A stretch of DNA of 64,000 nt, from positions 49,426,010-49,490,009 of the forward strand of contig NC_057925.1 of the NCBI RefSeq assembly GCF_018873765.1, read 5' to 3'. Position 1 is the stretch's first letter. The number at the start of each line of letters is the position of its first letter. The notes beneath the pieces are model-generated. The model did no database searches. It worked only from the letters and a program-made list of their open reading frames with translations, and was not told the origin of the DNA. Made by a program: the position numbers and the translations under genes. This stretch comes from Telopea speciosissima (lineage: Eukaryota; Streptophyta; Magnoliopsida; Proteales; Proteaceae). This document shows, piece by piece, positions 46,001 through 58,000 of this stretch.

Positions 46001-49000
46001 TTTTGTGGTATAGGAATACACCTTGTACTGGGTTGGGTGATGGGTGTTTCCTCTATAGGTTTGGTTACTGGTGGGAACCATGTTCAGCGGAAGATGCTAG
46101 CATGGCGCTCCGCCAAGACATTACTATGGCGCACGTTGCGCACAGCTGGGGTGGCGAAAGTTCGGGACTGTGGATGCTACTAGCACTAACTATGTGTCAG
46201 TGGCACACATGCTTGAGCGAGTAGGTTATCCCGTGTCTTGTATGCACGTGTGCCTATACTAGGTAGTACTTGGGTTAGTCTGAATTACTAGCACACCTTG
46301 TGCGACAATGAGGACTGCATGGGTAAGTTTGCCTTTGTTGAAATAGGCTGCTTACCCGATTGGGGTAAGCAGTCCTAGTTTGATTAGGATTAGTCCTACT
46401 AGTCCTAGCTGATTAGGATTAGTCCTAGTCATGTTAGGAGTAGTACTAGTCAGATTAGATTCTCTTCTTTTATTTTATTTTATTGTTTTTCCCTCAGCCG
46501 AGTCCTATTCTGGCATTCCTGGTTGTATTAGGAATTCCTAATAGGATTAGGACTGAGGTAACATTCCTATTTGTATTTTGTTTAATTGTATTTCAATTCT
46601 CTATAAATAGAGGGCCTTGGGGATCGGTTAAGATCACTCAAGCATTATATTTCACAGCTGTTTACATGGTATCAGAGCCACTTCTGATCTGAAGAAGCAG
46701 CCTTCTCGAATTTCTGGTTCTTTCTTCTCCAACTCTCGAAGCTACTGGTTCTCTCCTTCTCTAACAGCCTCAGTTACTAGCTCTCTTCTTCTCCACCACT
46801 CTCGGACTCTCTATCTCACTTAGGGCAGCAACTTTGAGGTGAATCCAATGAAGATATAGCTGCTGCCCTCAATGACACCTTACTGAAGATTGAAGACACT
46901 GGTGTGACCTAATTCTGCCGGCAGATTCCCTCCATCTTTAGAGATCAAGCTACTTCTTAAACTACAGTTTGACTTCTGGTTCTTTGGAGACTAGTTCCTG
47001 CCATTATTGGTCCACACCATTCCTTTATAGAAGACTGCAGCCGTGGATTAAATTCAGATTCCAAACCTGCGATATTTTTGTATTTTTGTTTTTTGCCCTA
47101 AATTTTGATAAATTTAGGGTTTCTTATTAGCTCATCCGAAGGAGCTAATTTTTGGAGGACTTCTTCCCCACTACTAGAGGAGCACTCGATCAGTTTTTTA
47201 GCTTATTCTGACGGCTGAAATTGCTGCAACTTCAAAACCCATATTTCAGATTTGATTCAATTTTTGATGACCTTTTTTTCAAATTTGTGGATCGATTTTT
47301 ACCTGGCTGAACTATGGGTGATTGAGAAACAACTACTGCTACTTCTGGAGGGGATGGTCAGACTAGGAATGACTTCCTTCCCTATGCTGTTGCCATCAAG
47401 CTTGATGGTACGAATTATTTAATCTGGGCCAGATCACTATCCTTGACTGTGGCTGGTAGGGGATTCACTGGCCATCTTACTGGGACCACCAAACAACCAG
47501 CTGAAGAAGGTGCTGCCCGTACCAAATGGGATGCGAACGATGCTATGGTGATGTCATTTATTTTAAATTCTATGACCACTGATCTATCCAGTCAATATCT
47601 CCTCCTTGACACTGCTACTCAGATATGGACTGCTGTCAAGGGAACTTATGGTCGATCAGGAAGTGGTGCTCAGGTTTATGAAATCAAGAAGACACTCCAA
47701 ACCACTACTCAGAAGGAGATGTCTGTTACTAAATACTATGCTGCCCTCAAGTGTTTGTGGCAGCAATTGGATCATTATGCTAGGTTTCAACTTACTACTA
47801 CTACTACTGATATTACTGCCTATTATTCTTATGTTGATCAGTTTTGGGTCTATGATTTCCTAGCTGGACTCAATGATGATTATGACCCTATTTGGGTGCA
47901 AGTCCTTGGTCGGGTTCCTTTTCCCACTTTAGAAGAGACCTTTTCTTATGTTCACAGTGAAGAGACACGAAGGGCTGCCATGATGCTTACTCCCAAAGTT
48001 GAGAGATCAGCCTTACAGACTGCTAGCTTCATTTCTTCTGACAGTATTGCTGCTACTACCACCAAAGAGCCTGTGAAGTGTGAGCATTGTCACAAACCAT
48101 ATCACACTAAGGCTCAATGTTGGAAATTACATGGGAAGCCAGTTGATTTTGAGAGCAAACGTGGTCGTGTTAAGTCTAAAAACAAAGCCAATCACACTGA
48201 AAGTGTAGCTCCAACTCCCACTGCTGACATCGGTTTCTCCCAGGAAGAACTCTAGGCTCTATGTCGTATGTTGAACACATCCGCTGCCTCTACTACATCT
48301 GCTGCCAATTCAGGTTCTTTCTTTGCCCGTACAGGTATTTCCTTTGTTGGTCATTGTGCATCAGTAGTTTCCACTCCATGGATCATAGACTCTGGTGCTA
48401 CTGATCACATGATAGGTTCTTCAACCTTTTTAATACATATTCTTCTGCTTATGGTAAGGATAAAGTCAAAATTGCTGATGGGTCCCTCTCCTCCATATCA
48501 GGGAAAGGTTGCATTGGTTGTTCTCCTTCTCTTACCCTGTCATCTGTGTTACATATTCTGAAATTTACAACTAACCTTCTTTCCATTAGCAGTATCACTA
48601 AATCCCTGAATTGTAAAGTGACTTTTTTTCCCACTCACTGTGTTTTTCAGGAACTGGACTCGGGGAAGACGATTGGATCGGGTAAAGTGCATGGCGGATT
48701 GTACCTGCTTGATAGCGATCCTACACCTACACAGGCTTTACCGTCGGCATCTTTCTCTTCTGAATTACATAAATGGCACTCTAGGCTAGGCCATCCCCCA
48801 TTAGGTACTTTATCCAATTTATTTCCAACATTAGTTAAAGATTGTAATAAGGAAGACTTTTTTTGTGAGCCTTGTGTCTTGGCTAAACAGACACGTTCCA
48901 CTTATCCTATTTCTAATAATAGATCTTCTTCCTTATTTCATGTTGTTCATACTGATGTGTGGGGTCCTAGTAGGAAAGCTTCCTTGTCTGGACATCGGTG

Positions 49001-52000
49001 GTATGTCACTTTTATTGACTGCTATTCTAGGTTCGAGATATACCCACAAAAAATAAAGTTTTTTCATGTTTTCAGCACTTTCATCAATTGGTTAAAACCC
49101 AGTTTAATGCTACTCTTCAAACTTTGAGGAGTAACAATGGGAAAGAGTATATGGAAGGACAGTTCCAAAAATACCTTGCTACCAATGGAATTCTCCATCA
49201 GACCAGCTGTGTCGACACTCCAGCTCAAAATGGTGTGGCTGAGAGGAAAAACCGCCACCTCTTGGAGGTGGCTAGAGCTCTTATGTTTGCTCGCACTGTC
49301 CCTTCTCTTTATTGGGGGGATGCTGTCCTTATTGCAGCCTATTTAATTAATAAGCTGCCCAGTCGTGTTCTTCTTTCCAAAGCCCCTATTGAGCTATTAC
49401 GTGGCTCTTCTTCCTTTATAGTTCCACCTAAGGTGTTTGACTGCGTTTGTTATGCCAGGGATACAAGGTCCCCTGGTAAACTTGACCCACGTAGTCTTCG
49501 CTGCATTTTCTTGGGATACTCTGCTACTCAAAAGGGGTACAAATGTTATTACCCTCCATCCCGTAGGACTTTTGTCGGCATGGATGTTGTTTTTCATGAA
49601 AGCGTCCCATATTATATGTCCCCACCTCTTCAGGGGGAGAGTGTTAGTGAAGATGTGCTGACTATTGACTCTCCACCTCCACTTCAGTCTATTTACCATG
49701 AGTCTGAACCTGTTCAGCTTGCCCCTAATACTTCCCCTGAGTCGGGGGGAGAGGTTCCTATACAGGGGGAGACAATTTCTATTCAGGGGGAGCAATCTAC
49801 CCCTATCCAGTCTCCTATCCAGAGGACTATTAGTGAATTTCAGAGGAGGATTGATACTAGTAACATGAAGACCTATGCAAGGAAACATAAGCAGGTTCAA
49901 TCAACTATTGCTTCAGTACCCATCCAATTGCCGAACCTGGATCCAGAACCTGCCTCTCCAGCTGGTAATGTTCCTTCTCCTGAGTTACCTATTGCTCTTC
50001 GCAAAGGGATCAGGACTTGCCCTCAGCATCCCATATCTCATGTTGTTTCTTATGACTCCCTTTCCCCATCCTTTCGTGCTTTTGTTTCCTCTCTTTCTTC
50101 TGTTCGTATTCCTAACAATTGGCAGGAAGCTCTATCAGATGGAAAGTGGAACGCAGCTATGATGGAAGAAATGGAAGCCTTGGAGAAAAATAACACATGG
50201 GAGCTTGTGGTTCTTCCACCTGGGAAGAAAACCATTGGATGTAAATGGGTGTTTGTGGTGAAACAGAAGGTGGATGGCACTGTGGATAGGTATAAGGCAT
50301 GACTCGTGGCCAAGGGGTTCACTCAGACATACGGCATTGATTACCAGGAAAAGTTTGCACTTGTTGCAAAGTTAAATACTGTTCGTGTGTTATTATCTTG
50401 TGCAGTCAACGTTGGCTGGGATTTGCAGGAACTTGATGTAAAAAATGCCTTCCTAAATGGAACACTGGATGAGGAGGTATATATGGACATTCCACCAGGG
50501 TTCTCTTGTGACAGAAACCAAGGAAAAGTGTGTAGGCTGAAGCGTGCATTTTATGGGCTAAAGCAGTCACCTCGAGCATGGTTTGGCCGGTTCCACAAGG
50601 CCATGATTTCTGTGGGCTATAAGCAGAGTAATGCTGATCACACACTCTTTATAAAGAGGGTTGGTGAAAAACTCACTGTTCTTATAGTCTACGTTGATGA
50701 TATAGTGGTTACCGACAATGATGGTGATGAGATCAAACGGTTGAAGACCTTCATTTGACAAGAATTTGAGATTAAAGATCTAGGAAAGCTACGATACTTT
50801 CTTGGGATTGAAGTGGCCAGATCTTCTAAAGGCATTTTTCTCTCCCAGATGAAGTATGTCCTAGACTTATTGGCTGAAACCGGGTTGTTAGGCTGCCATC
50901 CTTCAGATACTCCAATGGACCCTACTGTTCGACTCAAGGAAAAAGAGGGTGAGCCTGTTGACAAAGGCCGGTACCAAAGACTTGTAGGGAAGTTGATTTA
51001 TCTCTCACACACTCGTCCTGACATTGCTGTCGCCGTGAGTACTGTGATCCAGTTTATGCATGATCCCTACTCTTCCCATATGGAGGTTGTTCTTCGGATC
51101 TTGCACTATTTGAAGTCAGCTCCTGGAAAAGGAATTCTTCTGTCTATGAATGGTCATCTACGGATAGAAGCATACACTGATGCTGATTGGGCTGGTTCTG
51201 CAGATCGCAAGTCTATTTCTGGGTATTGCTCCTTTGTAGGTGGAAACTTGTCACATGGCGTAGCAAGAAGCAAAATGTAGTTGCTTGTTCTAGTGCCGAA
51301 GCTGAGTTTCAAGCTATGGCACAAGGTATTTGTGAGTTACTCTGGCTTAAAGGTTTGCTACAAGATCTTGGTGTTGCTATTCGTCTTCCTATGATGTTGT
51401 ACTGCGACAACAAGGCTACAATCAGCATAGCACACAATCCTGTACAGCATGATCGTACCAAGCATGTTGAGGTGGATAGGCATTTCATCAAAGAGAAGTT
51501 AGAAGATGGGCTGATTTGTATTCCCTTTGTGAGATCTGCGGATCAACTTGCTGATATCTTCACCAAGGGATTGTCTGGAAAATTGTTTGATCCCAATCAG
51601 TCAAGTTGGGCATGATCGACATCTTTGCTCCAACTTGAGGGGGAGTGTTGAAATAGGCTGCTTACCCGATTGGGGTAAGCAGTCCTAGTTTGATTAGGAT
51701 TAGTCCTACTAGTCCTAGCTGATTAGGATTAGTCCTAGTCATGTTAGGAGTAGTACTAGTCAGATTAGATTCTCTTCTTTTATTTTATTTTATTGTTTTT
51801 CCCTCAGCCGAGTCCTATTCTGGCATTCCTAGTTGTATTAGGAATTCCTAATAGGATTAGGACTGAGGTAACATTCCTATTTGTATTTTGTTTAATTGTA
51901 TTTCAATTCTCTATAAATAGAGGGCCTTGGGGATCGGTTAAGATCACTCAAGCATTATATTTCACTGCTGTTTACAGCCTTAATTTTGGCAAACCTTTGG

Positions 52001-55000
52001 TATGCATTGTGATATTGTAGTGGGGCTGTTATTACACCTCGGGCACAAGTATGATGGACAGTTTGGTGGTAGCCTTGAGTTGGAGTGGCACTAGTAATGG
52101 GCTGCAACAATGTGGGACTATTGGATGGGTAGTAAAGCATCATTGTGGGCTAGGTCAAGCAAGCCTTGGCGTAGCTTTTTGGCTTGTGCCCAAGCCATGT
52201 CTTGTTGATTTTATAGAATCTGTTTTAGTGAATGTTAAGATGGCTTGAATGGTCTTAGGATTGCTTGGTCAAGCATTAGCTAAGGTGCCACATAAGTAGA
52301 TTGATTCCATAAAGAATTTGTCTATGACAGTTGGTATCAGAATCGGCAATGCATGGAGCTTAAAAAGAACTCTTTGATAGTTGGTTTCAGAGCTACAGTT
52401 ATGCCATGGGTTAAACAAAGGAATGCTTTGGTGGTTGATATCAGGAGCAAGACCGTGCCTGGTGAGTGGCACATTTTACATCGTTGGATTTAGAGTTGTG
52501 ATCGGTGTGACATCAGTTTGGAGGGGCCTAGTTGTTGCACCGGGAGCTTTGCAATGCTATCGGTTTTGATGTACTTAATGACTGTGGTTTGAGTAGGGTA
52601 TCAGACTACTAAGGTCACAAATGGCATGGAGTGGAAGTCCTTGTCTACAATGAATTAGTATCTGTGACATATATGCTTAACGACTGTGGCTTGAGTAGGG
52701 GAGGTATGGAGTGGTAGTTCATATCATCATTGTGTAGTTGTTCCATGGACATAGGTGTTTGAGAATCTAGCGCACTAGAAAGTGTTGGGGCAACTTGGTG
52801 GTGGCATTAAGGCGTGAAGTGAGTCCTCTTTGGAGGCAAGCAATAATTTGAGCTTAATGAGTATGTTGGCTGAAGGAGAAATAGTCGAGTGTGAAACAAT
52901 GCTCAGTTACTAGAGGTGACACATATAAGTTCGGATGAACTGCGACTCGAATACATTGGAAGAATGAGTTGTGCACTTGAGTGGGGGAGTCCCCACTCAA
53001 GGCACAAAAGCTTTGACTTGGAAGTAGTTGTATCCATCGGATCCATGCCAACGACTAGCCGAGAAGAGGAGTGTTCGTTCATTTGCTAGCGCTATGTGAT
53101 TTGATCTGAATGAGGTAAAAAATTCCACGCTTGTAGGACTGATAAGCTGCGGTAGATGGGTGATGCGGTTGCCTTAGCCTTGCTAGACCGATATGACCCA
53201 CTTTGGAAGTCTAAGCCTAAAACCGGTCCTAAACCAGTCTTCTTCTCAGGAGAAGTCAGTTTCGGTTAGCAAACCACAGGCTAGTGGTTCTTCTATGGCA
53301 CTTACACAACCTATTCGTCCTTACTCCCTACCTCGGCGAGGTTTAGACAAACCTTATTCTCCACCTCGACGTGGATATGACAGAAATTCGGTGATGCCGA
53401 AAGCAGCTATTCAGTGCTTCATGTGCTAGGGGTACGGACATATGGCTGCTCAGTCTAACCGGTTGGTAGCTTACATTGACAAGGACAACTTCATACCATT
53501 TGAACCGAAGGAGCAACAAACAATAGGGACAGACAATCTAGAGACTGAGCGTGAGCGTGAGCCTAGTGAGGTGGATGACGATGATAGTGATGGCGAGCGT
53601 CAGTATTGCTATGTTATTTGCCCCCTCTTGGCTACACAGGAGGTTTTCGATGAGGAAGATAAAGATTGGCGTCGTAACAGTACTTTTCAGACCAGGGTGT
53701 GATGCAATGACAACTTGTGTACTATGGAAGTTGACCCCAACAGTTGCACCAATGTTGTCGTTGAAGATGTTCGCAAGTTGGGTTTGAAGACGGAACCTCA
53801 TTCGAACCCCTACAAGGTTGTGTGGGTGAACAACACAAATCTCAAGGTTAATGAAAGTTGTTTGCTCACGTATTCCATTGGTGGACTGATTGATCAGGTG
53901 CAGTGCGATGTCCTCCCTTTGAATGTCTGCCACATTCTCTTGGGACGCCCATGGTTGTATGACAAGAAAGCCAAGCACTGTGGTTTGAGAATACATATTC
54001 CTTTCAGCATGGTGGACTTGAGATGAAATACCTCCCAGTGAAAGATCTTCCATCTGTCAAACTCAAGAAGACGGCTGGTACATTTCTACTACGGCGAGTT
54101 GACTCGGATGACATTCTTGGGCCTCATCCAAACTTGACGGAGTCGAGTTCTTTTCAAAGGAGGAGAGCTGATGCAGTTGCCTTAGCCTGGTTGGACCGAT
54201 ATGACCCACTTTGGTAGCCTAAGCCAAGAACCGATCCTAAACCAGTTTTCTGGTCTAGCAAGGGCTGGTAGATGCAATACGTAGTTTATTTTGTTCTCTT
54301 TATTTTAGGAAGTTTAGTAGATACGTAGGGGATTTTTCTTGGGGTTATGTAGTTTCTATTTCAGTTAGTTTTTTCTTTTAGTTGGTTGCAAATTTAGTTA
54401 AGTTTCTAATTTCATGCATTAGAGTCTTCTATATATTCAATTTAACACGGTTGAGAGAACCAGAATTGAAGAGAATTGAATATTGAAGTTGCAATTGGTA
54501 GTTTGTGCAAGAAAGTGATTGTGCGTGTTTGTCCATTTTTCTCTCCCCCCCCTCCTGCAACTCTGGTTCTTCCCAGTTTCTCCCTTCTTCCCTACTAGCC
54601 CTCCACCAGCGGGTCCTCATACAATTTGATGCCTCCTACAGGAGAAGAGCCCTTAAGAAGTGAGGCGTTGTGTAGTCCCCAACTACAAGTGTGGAGACCA
54701 GTACCCGATGTAGTCCCCAACTATGTGTGTAGGAGCCTAGCATCAAAAGTCCATGAGAAGTGAGGCACCAAAATCCCTTGAGTAGCGAGGCACCAGAAGT
54801 TCTTAGATGTGGAGGCACATTAAGCCAGAGTAGCATCCTCAACTGCGGGGGTGAGAGTCCTAACTCGTGCTCATGAGTAAGCTTTGACTGGGAAAGTTTG
54901 AGTCATGTCGTGCAGTGGTCGTTCATTCAAGGGGCATCTCCCAAGAAGATTCTTGTGAGGTCAAAGTGGTTGCAGAAATACCTCCCGAGGGAGGCACAAC

Positions 55001-58000
55001 AAAAGGCATCAAATGTGAGGCACCATGACATTCAAGGTCATATGGAGATGGGCTCAGGAGACAGCTGGGTTTGGGATGCAAGAGCAAGTGATGGTATGGG
55101 ACATCATGGAAAGCTTGTGTTTTGAATTTGGTGTGGTCGACTGAGTGTGGGTGTGCAGCATAAGCGTGACTCACGTTTTGGGCATCATGTATGGTGCTTT
55201 GGAGGACAAGAACTCAATGGAAAGCTGGATTTGCGTGCAACAGAGGCGTGATGGTGTGTGGCATCATGTCAAGCTTGCGTTATAGATTCGGTGTTGGCCG
55301 GTCTGAGTATCAGCATATAGGTGCATTAGAAGGCAGAACTCAGGGACAACGATGTTTAGAGTGCAACATAAGCGTGGTGGTATGGGAAGTCAGGTCAAAC
55401 TCATGTTTCGGACTTTCGGATACAATGTTGTCGGTCTGGGGGGTAAGCACAATTGGAAGGTGAGCTAAGCCGTGGAAGACTAAATGAGAGGCAATGTGGT
55501 GCTGAAGGTTAGGTTGTTATTCAAGTGAGTGGTGCATCTTGTTTGAAGGCGTAAGAGTCCTTTGAGAACAGTTGGAAATGTTGGGGAACCAGGTCATGTC
55601 ATTACAGAGAGTAGTTGCTTGATGTGGGTACCAAATTTAAGACATTTGAGCTGAGCGTAGAAGCGTTGACGAGGGCGTCAATAATATTGAGCGGAGGAGA
55701 ATGTCATGGCCATGGCACTTGTGGAGGCGCGTGTGTGTGTTCATTGTGTCTCGGTGATGGCTTTGGCCATGACATGGAGCATGCTGTAGCACTGTGGAAT
55801 CATGTTAACGTTATGGAAGAAGAACCTCGTGACAATTTGAAGTATGTCAGTATGATTTTCAGGGTAGTTGATGTCTACTTCTGGAAAAGGGTGAAATGCT
55901 TAAGAGCTACCTTGAGGAAGGGCGGTGTGCCTCACCCTCCTTGGTGCCATTGCATCCTAGCATGACATCATGGCTTGCCACAGCAAGGTATTGTGTGCGG
56001 GGTTGGCTTGGCCACGCATAGGAATACACCTTGTACTGGGTTTTCAGTTTTTGAGTGTTAAACTTTCACATCACAGAATGATGTATTAAACGCTTCAACG
56101 TGGACGTATATTTTCAATAACCAAAGTGTTCCAACATCCATTCAGTGGAATAACATATTCTTTTCAGCTGTTTCCTGACATTTGTCACAAGCTTCCTCCC
56201 AACCACACTTCCCAATGGAAACTTTGGTTACCAGAGGAGAGATTACACCTGCGTTTGTATCTAATATGTAATTCGCTGCCTTTTTGTGTTTTTTATGTCT
56301 ACATCCTCCATGATTCTGCTAAACAGTTGTCCACATAATTTGCATTCTGTGTTAATTAGTTGCAGTGACAAAAATGTTCACTTCTTAATATCTTGTATAA
56401 TTATTTACTTGTACAATGAACCTGTTGTTAACATATGTTGTTTGTTTTCACTCTGCATGAATAGGTTGCATGTGCATTGCTTATGTCAGGTGAGAATCTG
56501 GACAACCATGTGGATGTAAAGAACATTCTCATTGAAATGGGAACCTACTTTCAAGTTCAGGTGATTCTGCATTTTGAAATTTCTGAAATCTTTTGTATTC
56601 ATTTGCTTGATAGTTTGTCTAAGTCTTTGGTTTTGATGGCCTGCTGTCTTCTTTGTAGGATGATTATTTGGACTGCTTTGGTCATCCTGACGTGATTGGT
56701 AAGGTAAGAATCATAGTTATGCCCTTTTCTTTGTTTCCTTTTGATTTCTGATTTATCAATCTCTGACGTGTTTGCGTCTTCATGCTGTGGTAATTTACTC
56801 CATCAGATTGGGACAGACATTGAAGATTTTAAGTGCTCTTGGTTGGTTGTGAAAGCAGTTGAACGCTCCAACGAGGAACAAAAGAAACTATTATATGTAA
56901 GTGGTGCAGTTCCTACTTCCTTTTTTATTTTTTTATTTTTTTATTTTGTCCTCTTTTAAAAGTGGTACAAGATTTACTTATCTGGAGAGGTTTTTTTCCA
57001 GGAGAATTATGGAAAGGCAGATCTAGATTGTGTTGCAAGAGTAAAGGCACTTTACAAAGATCTTGATCTTCAGGTTTGAGCTCAGTCATCTCTTTTCTAT
57101 TTCCAGCTATTGGGGTTTTAAAAGTTGCAAATAAATATTGTTTCATATAAAAGTCTGCTGAATGAGGGAAACTTCTCAGATGATATAGAAAGCTCTATCG
57201 TTTAAAAGTTAATAAATTATAGAAGTGATTGGCACTAAATAATTAAGGGGCAGGGTTCCTACACGCCTGTTGTTGGGACCCTTTCCGACATGCCTGCTTT
57301 AAATGTTATGTGGCAGGTAGGTTAGCGCCCAAATTCATTGGACATGTTGTCCAATCACCTCCTAGTCGCGTTAAATACCCGAGCAATCAGACTTCTCTGC
57401 CAATTGTTGTGATTTACAGGGGCAACTGAAATAAACATGGGAAAAGTCCCCTACATGGTGGGCCACCAAATTCCTCATGTGACCCATACAGGGAATACCC
57501 ATTCCATTCTGTACAATAGGCCGACATCCAAATTATATTGTCCATATAGCAAAAAATGGAGGTGTGTTGGAAAGTGTTCCCTCAACAGCACGTTGGAACC
57601 TCTTTCCGATAATTTTTTTTCTTTAGTGCTAGATGTTTTAATATGTCATTTCCTGCTACTTCTTGCATTCCTGCGACAATTAAATAAATATGCTCTGCAT
57701 ATCTATGATTAGGAATTTACATTACCCTAAGGCTCTATTTGGATCTTTTGGAATCCTAATGTGCTGAGAATTGGATCAGTTTGTAGTAGGCTGGTTGGCA
57801 TAGATAAAGAAAATGGGCATTTCAGACAATTCTTGTTCACATCCAACTCCCATAATCTTAGGAATTGAAATCTCCATCAAAATAGGTGGATATTTGGATT
57901 CCCATGAAACATGAAGGTTGCCTATTATTTTTGGAATCTAAGATGCAATTTGAAAGTAAACTTTATTCTAATCTGTTAAGAAATTATTCTAAAATCATGG

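Larger units (their letters stand above)
46336..51976 (+). mobile_element. Ty1/copia LTR retrotransposon, structurally complete, coding-defective
   Basis: A 5641-bp element in FPPS intron 7, same orientation as the gene. The 331-bp LTRs differ at only 2 positions. TSD GCCTT at 46331-46335 and 51977-51981. PBS TGGTATCAGAGCC (46667-46679) and polypurine tract GAGGGGGAG (51637-51645). Domain order gag, protease, integrase, RT, RNase H is that of copia. The reading frame has four in-frame stops (47323, 48253, 50300, 50756) and three frame changes (near 48.43, 49.05 and 51.28 kb), so it cannot make its own proteins. Confidence 0.96.
46010..56042 (+). mobile_element. Older Ty3/gypsy-like remnant split by a copia element
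   Basis: The block in FPPS intron 7 is bounded by an identical 25-bp direct repeat (46010-46034 and 56018-56042, centred on AATACACCTTGTACTGGG). Without the copia element it is about 4.4 kb. The only domains visible are a decayed gag end and protease (53160-54230). TGGTATCAGA near 52332 resembles a Met-tRNA primer site. RT and integrase are missing. Whether the 25-bp repeats are the true ends is unclear. Confidence 0.5.

Noticed and set aside
47443..51615. Intact copia polyprotein
   Set aside because: Four in-frame stops and three frame changes; listed as pseudogene parts of a mobile element.
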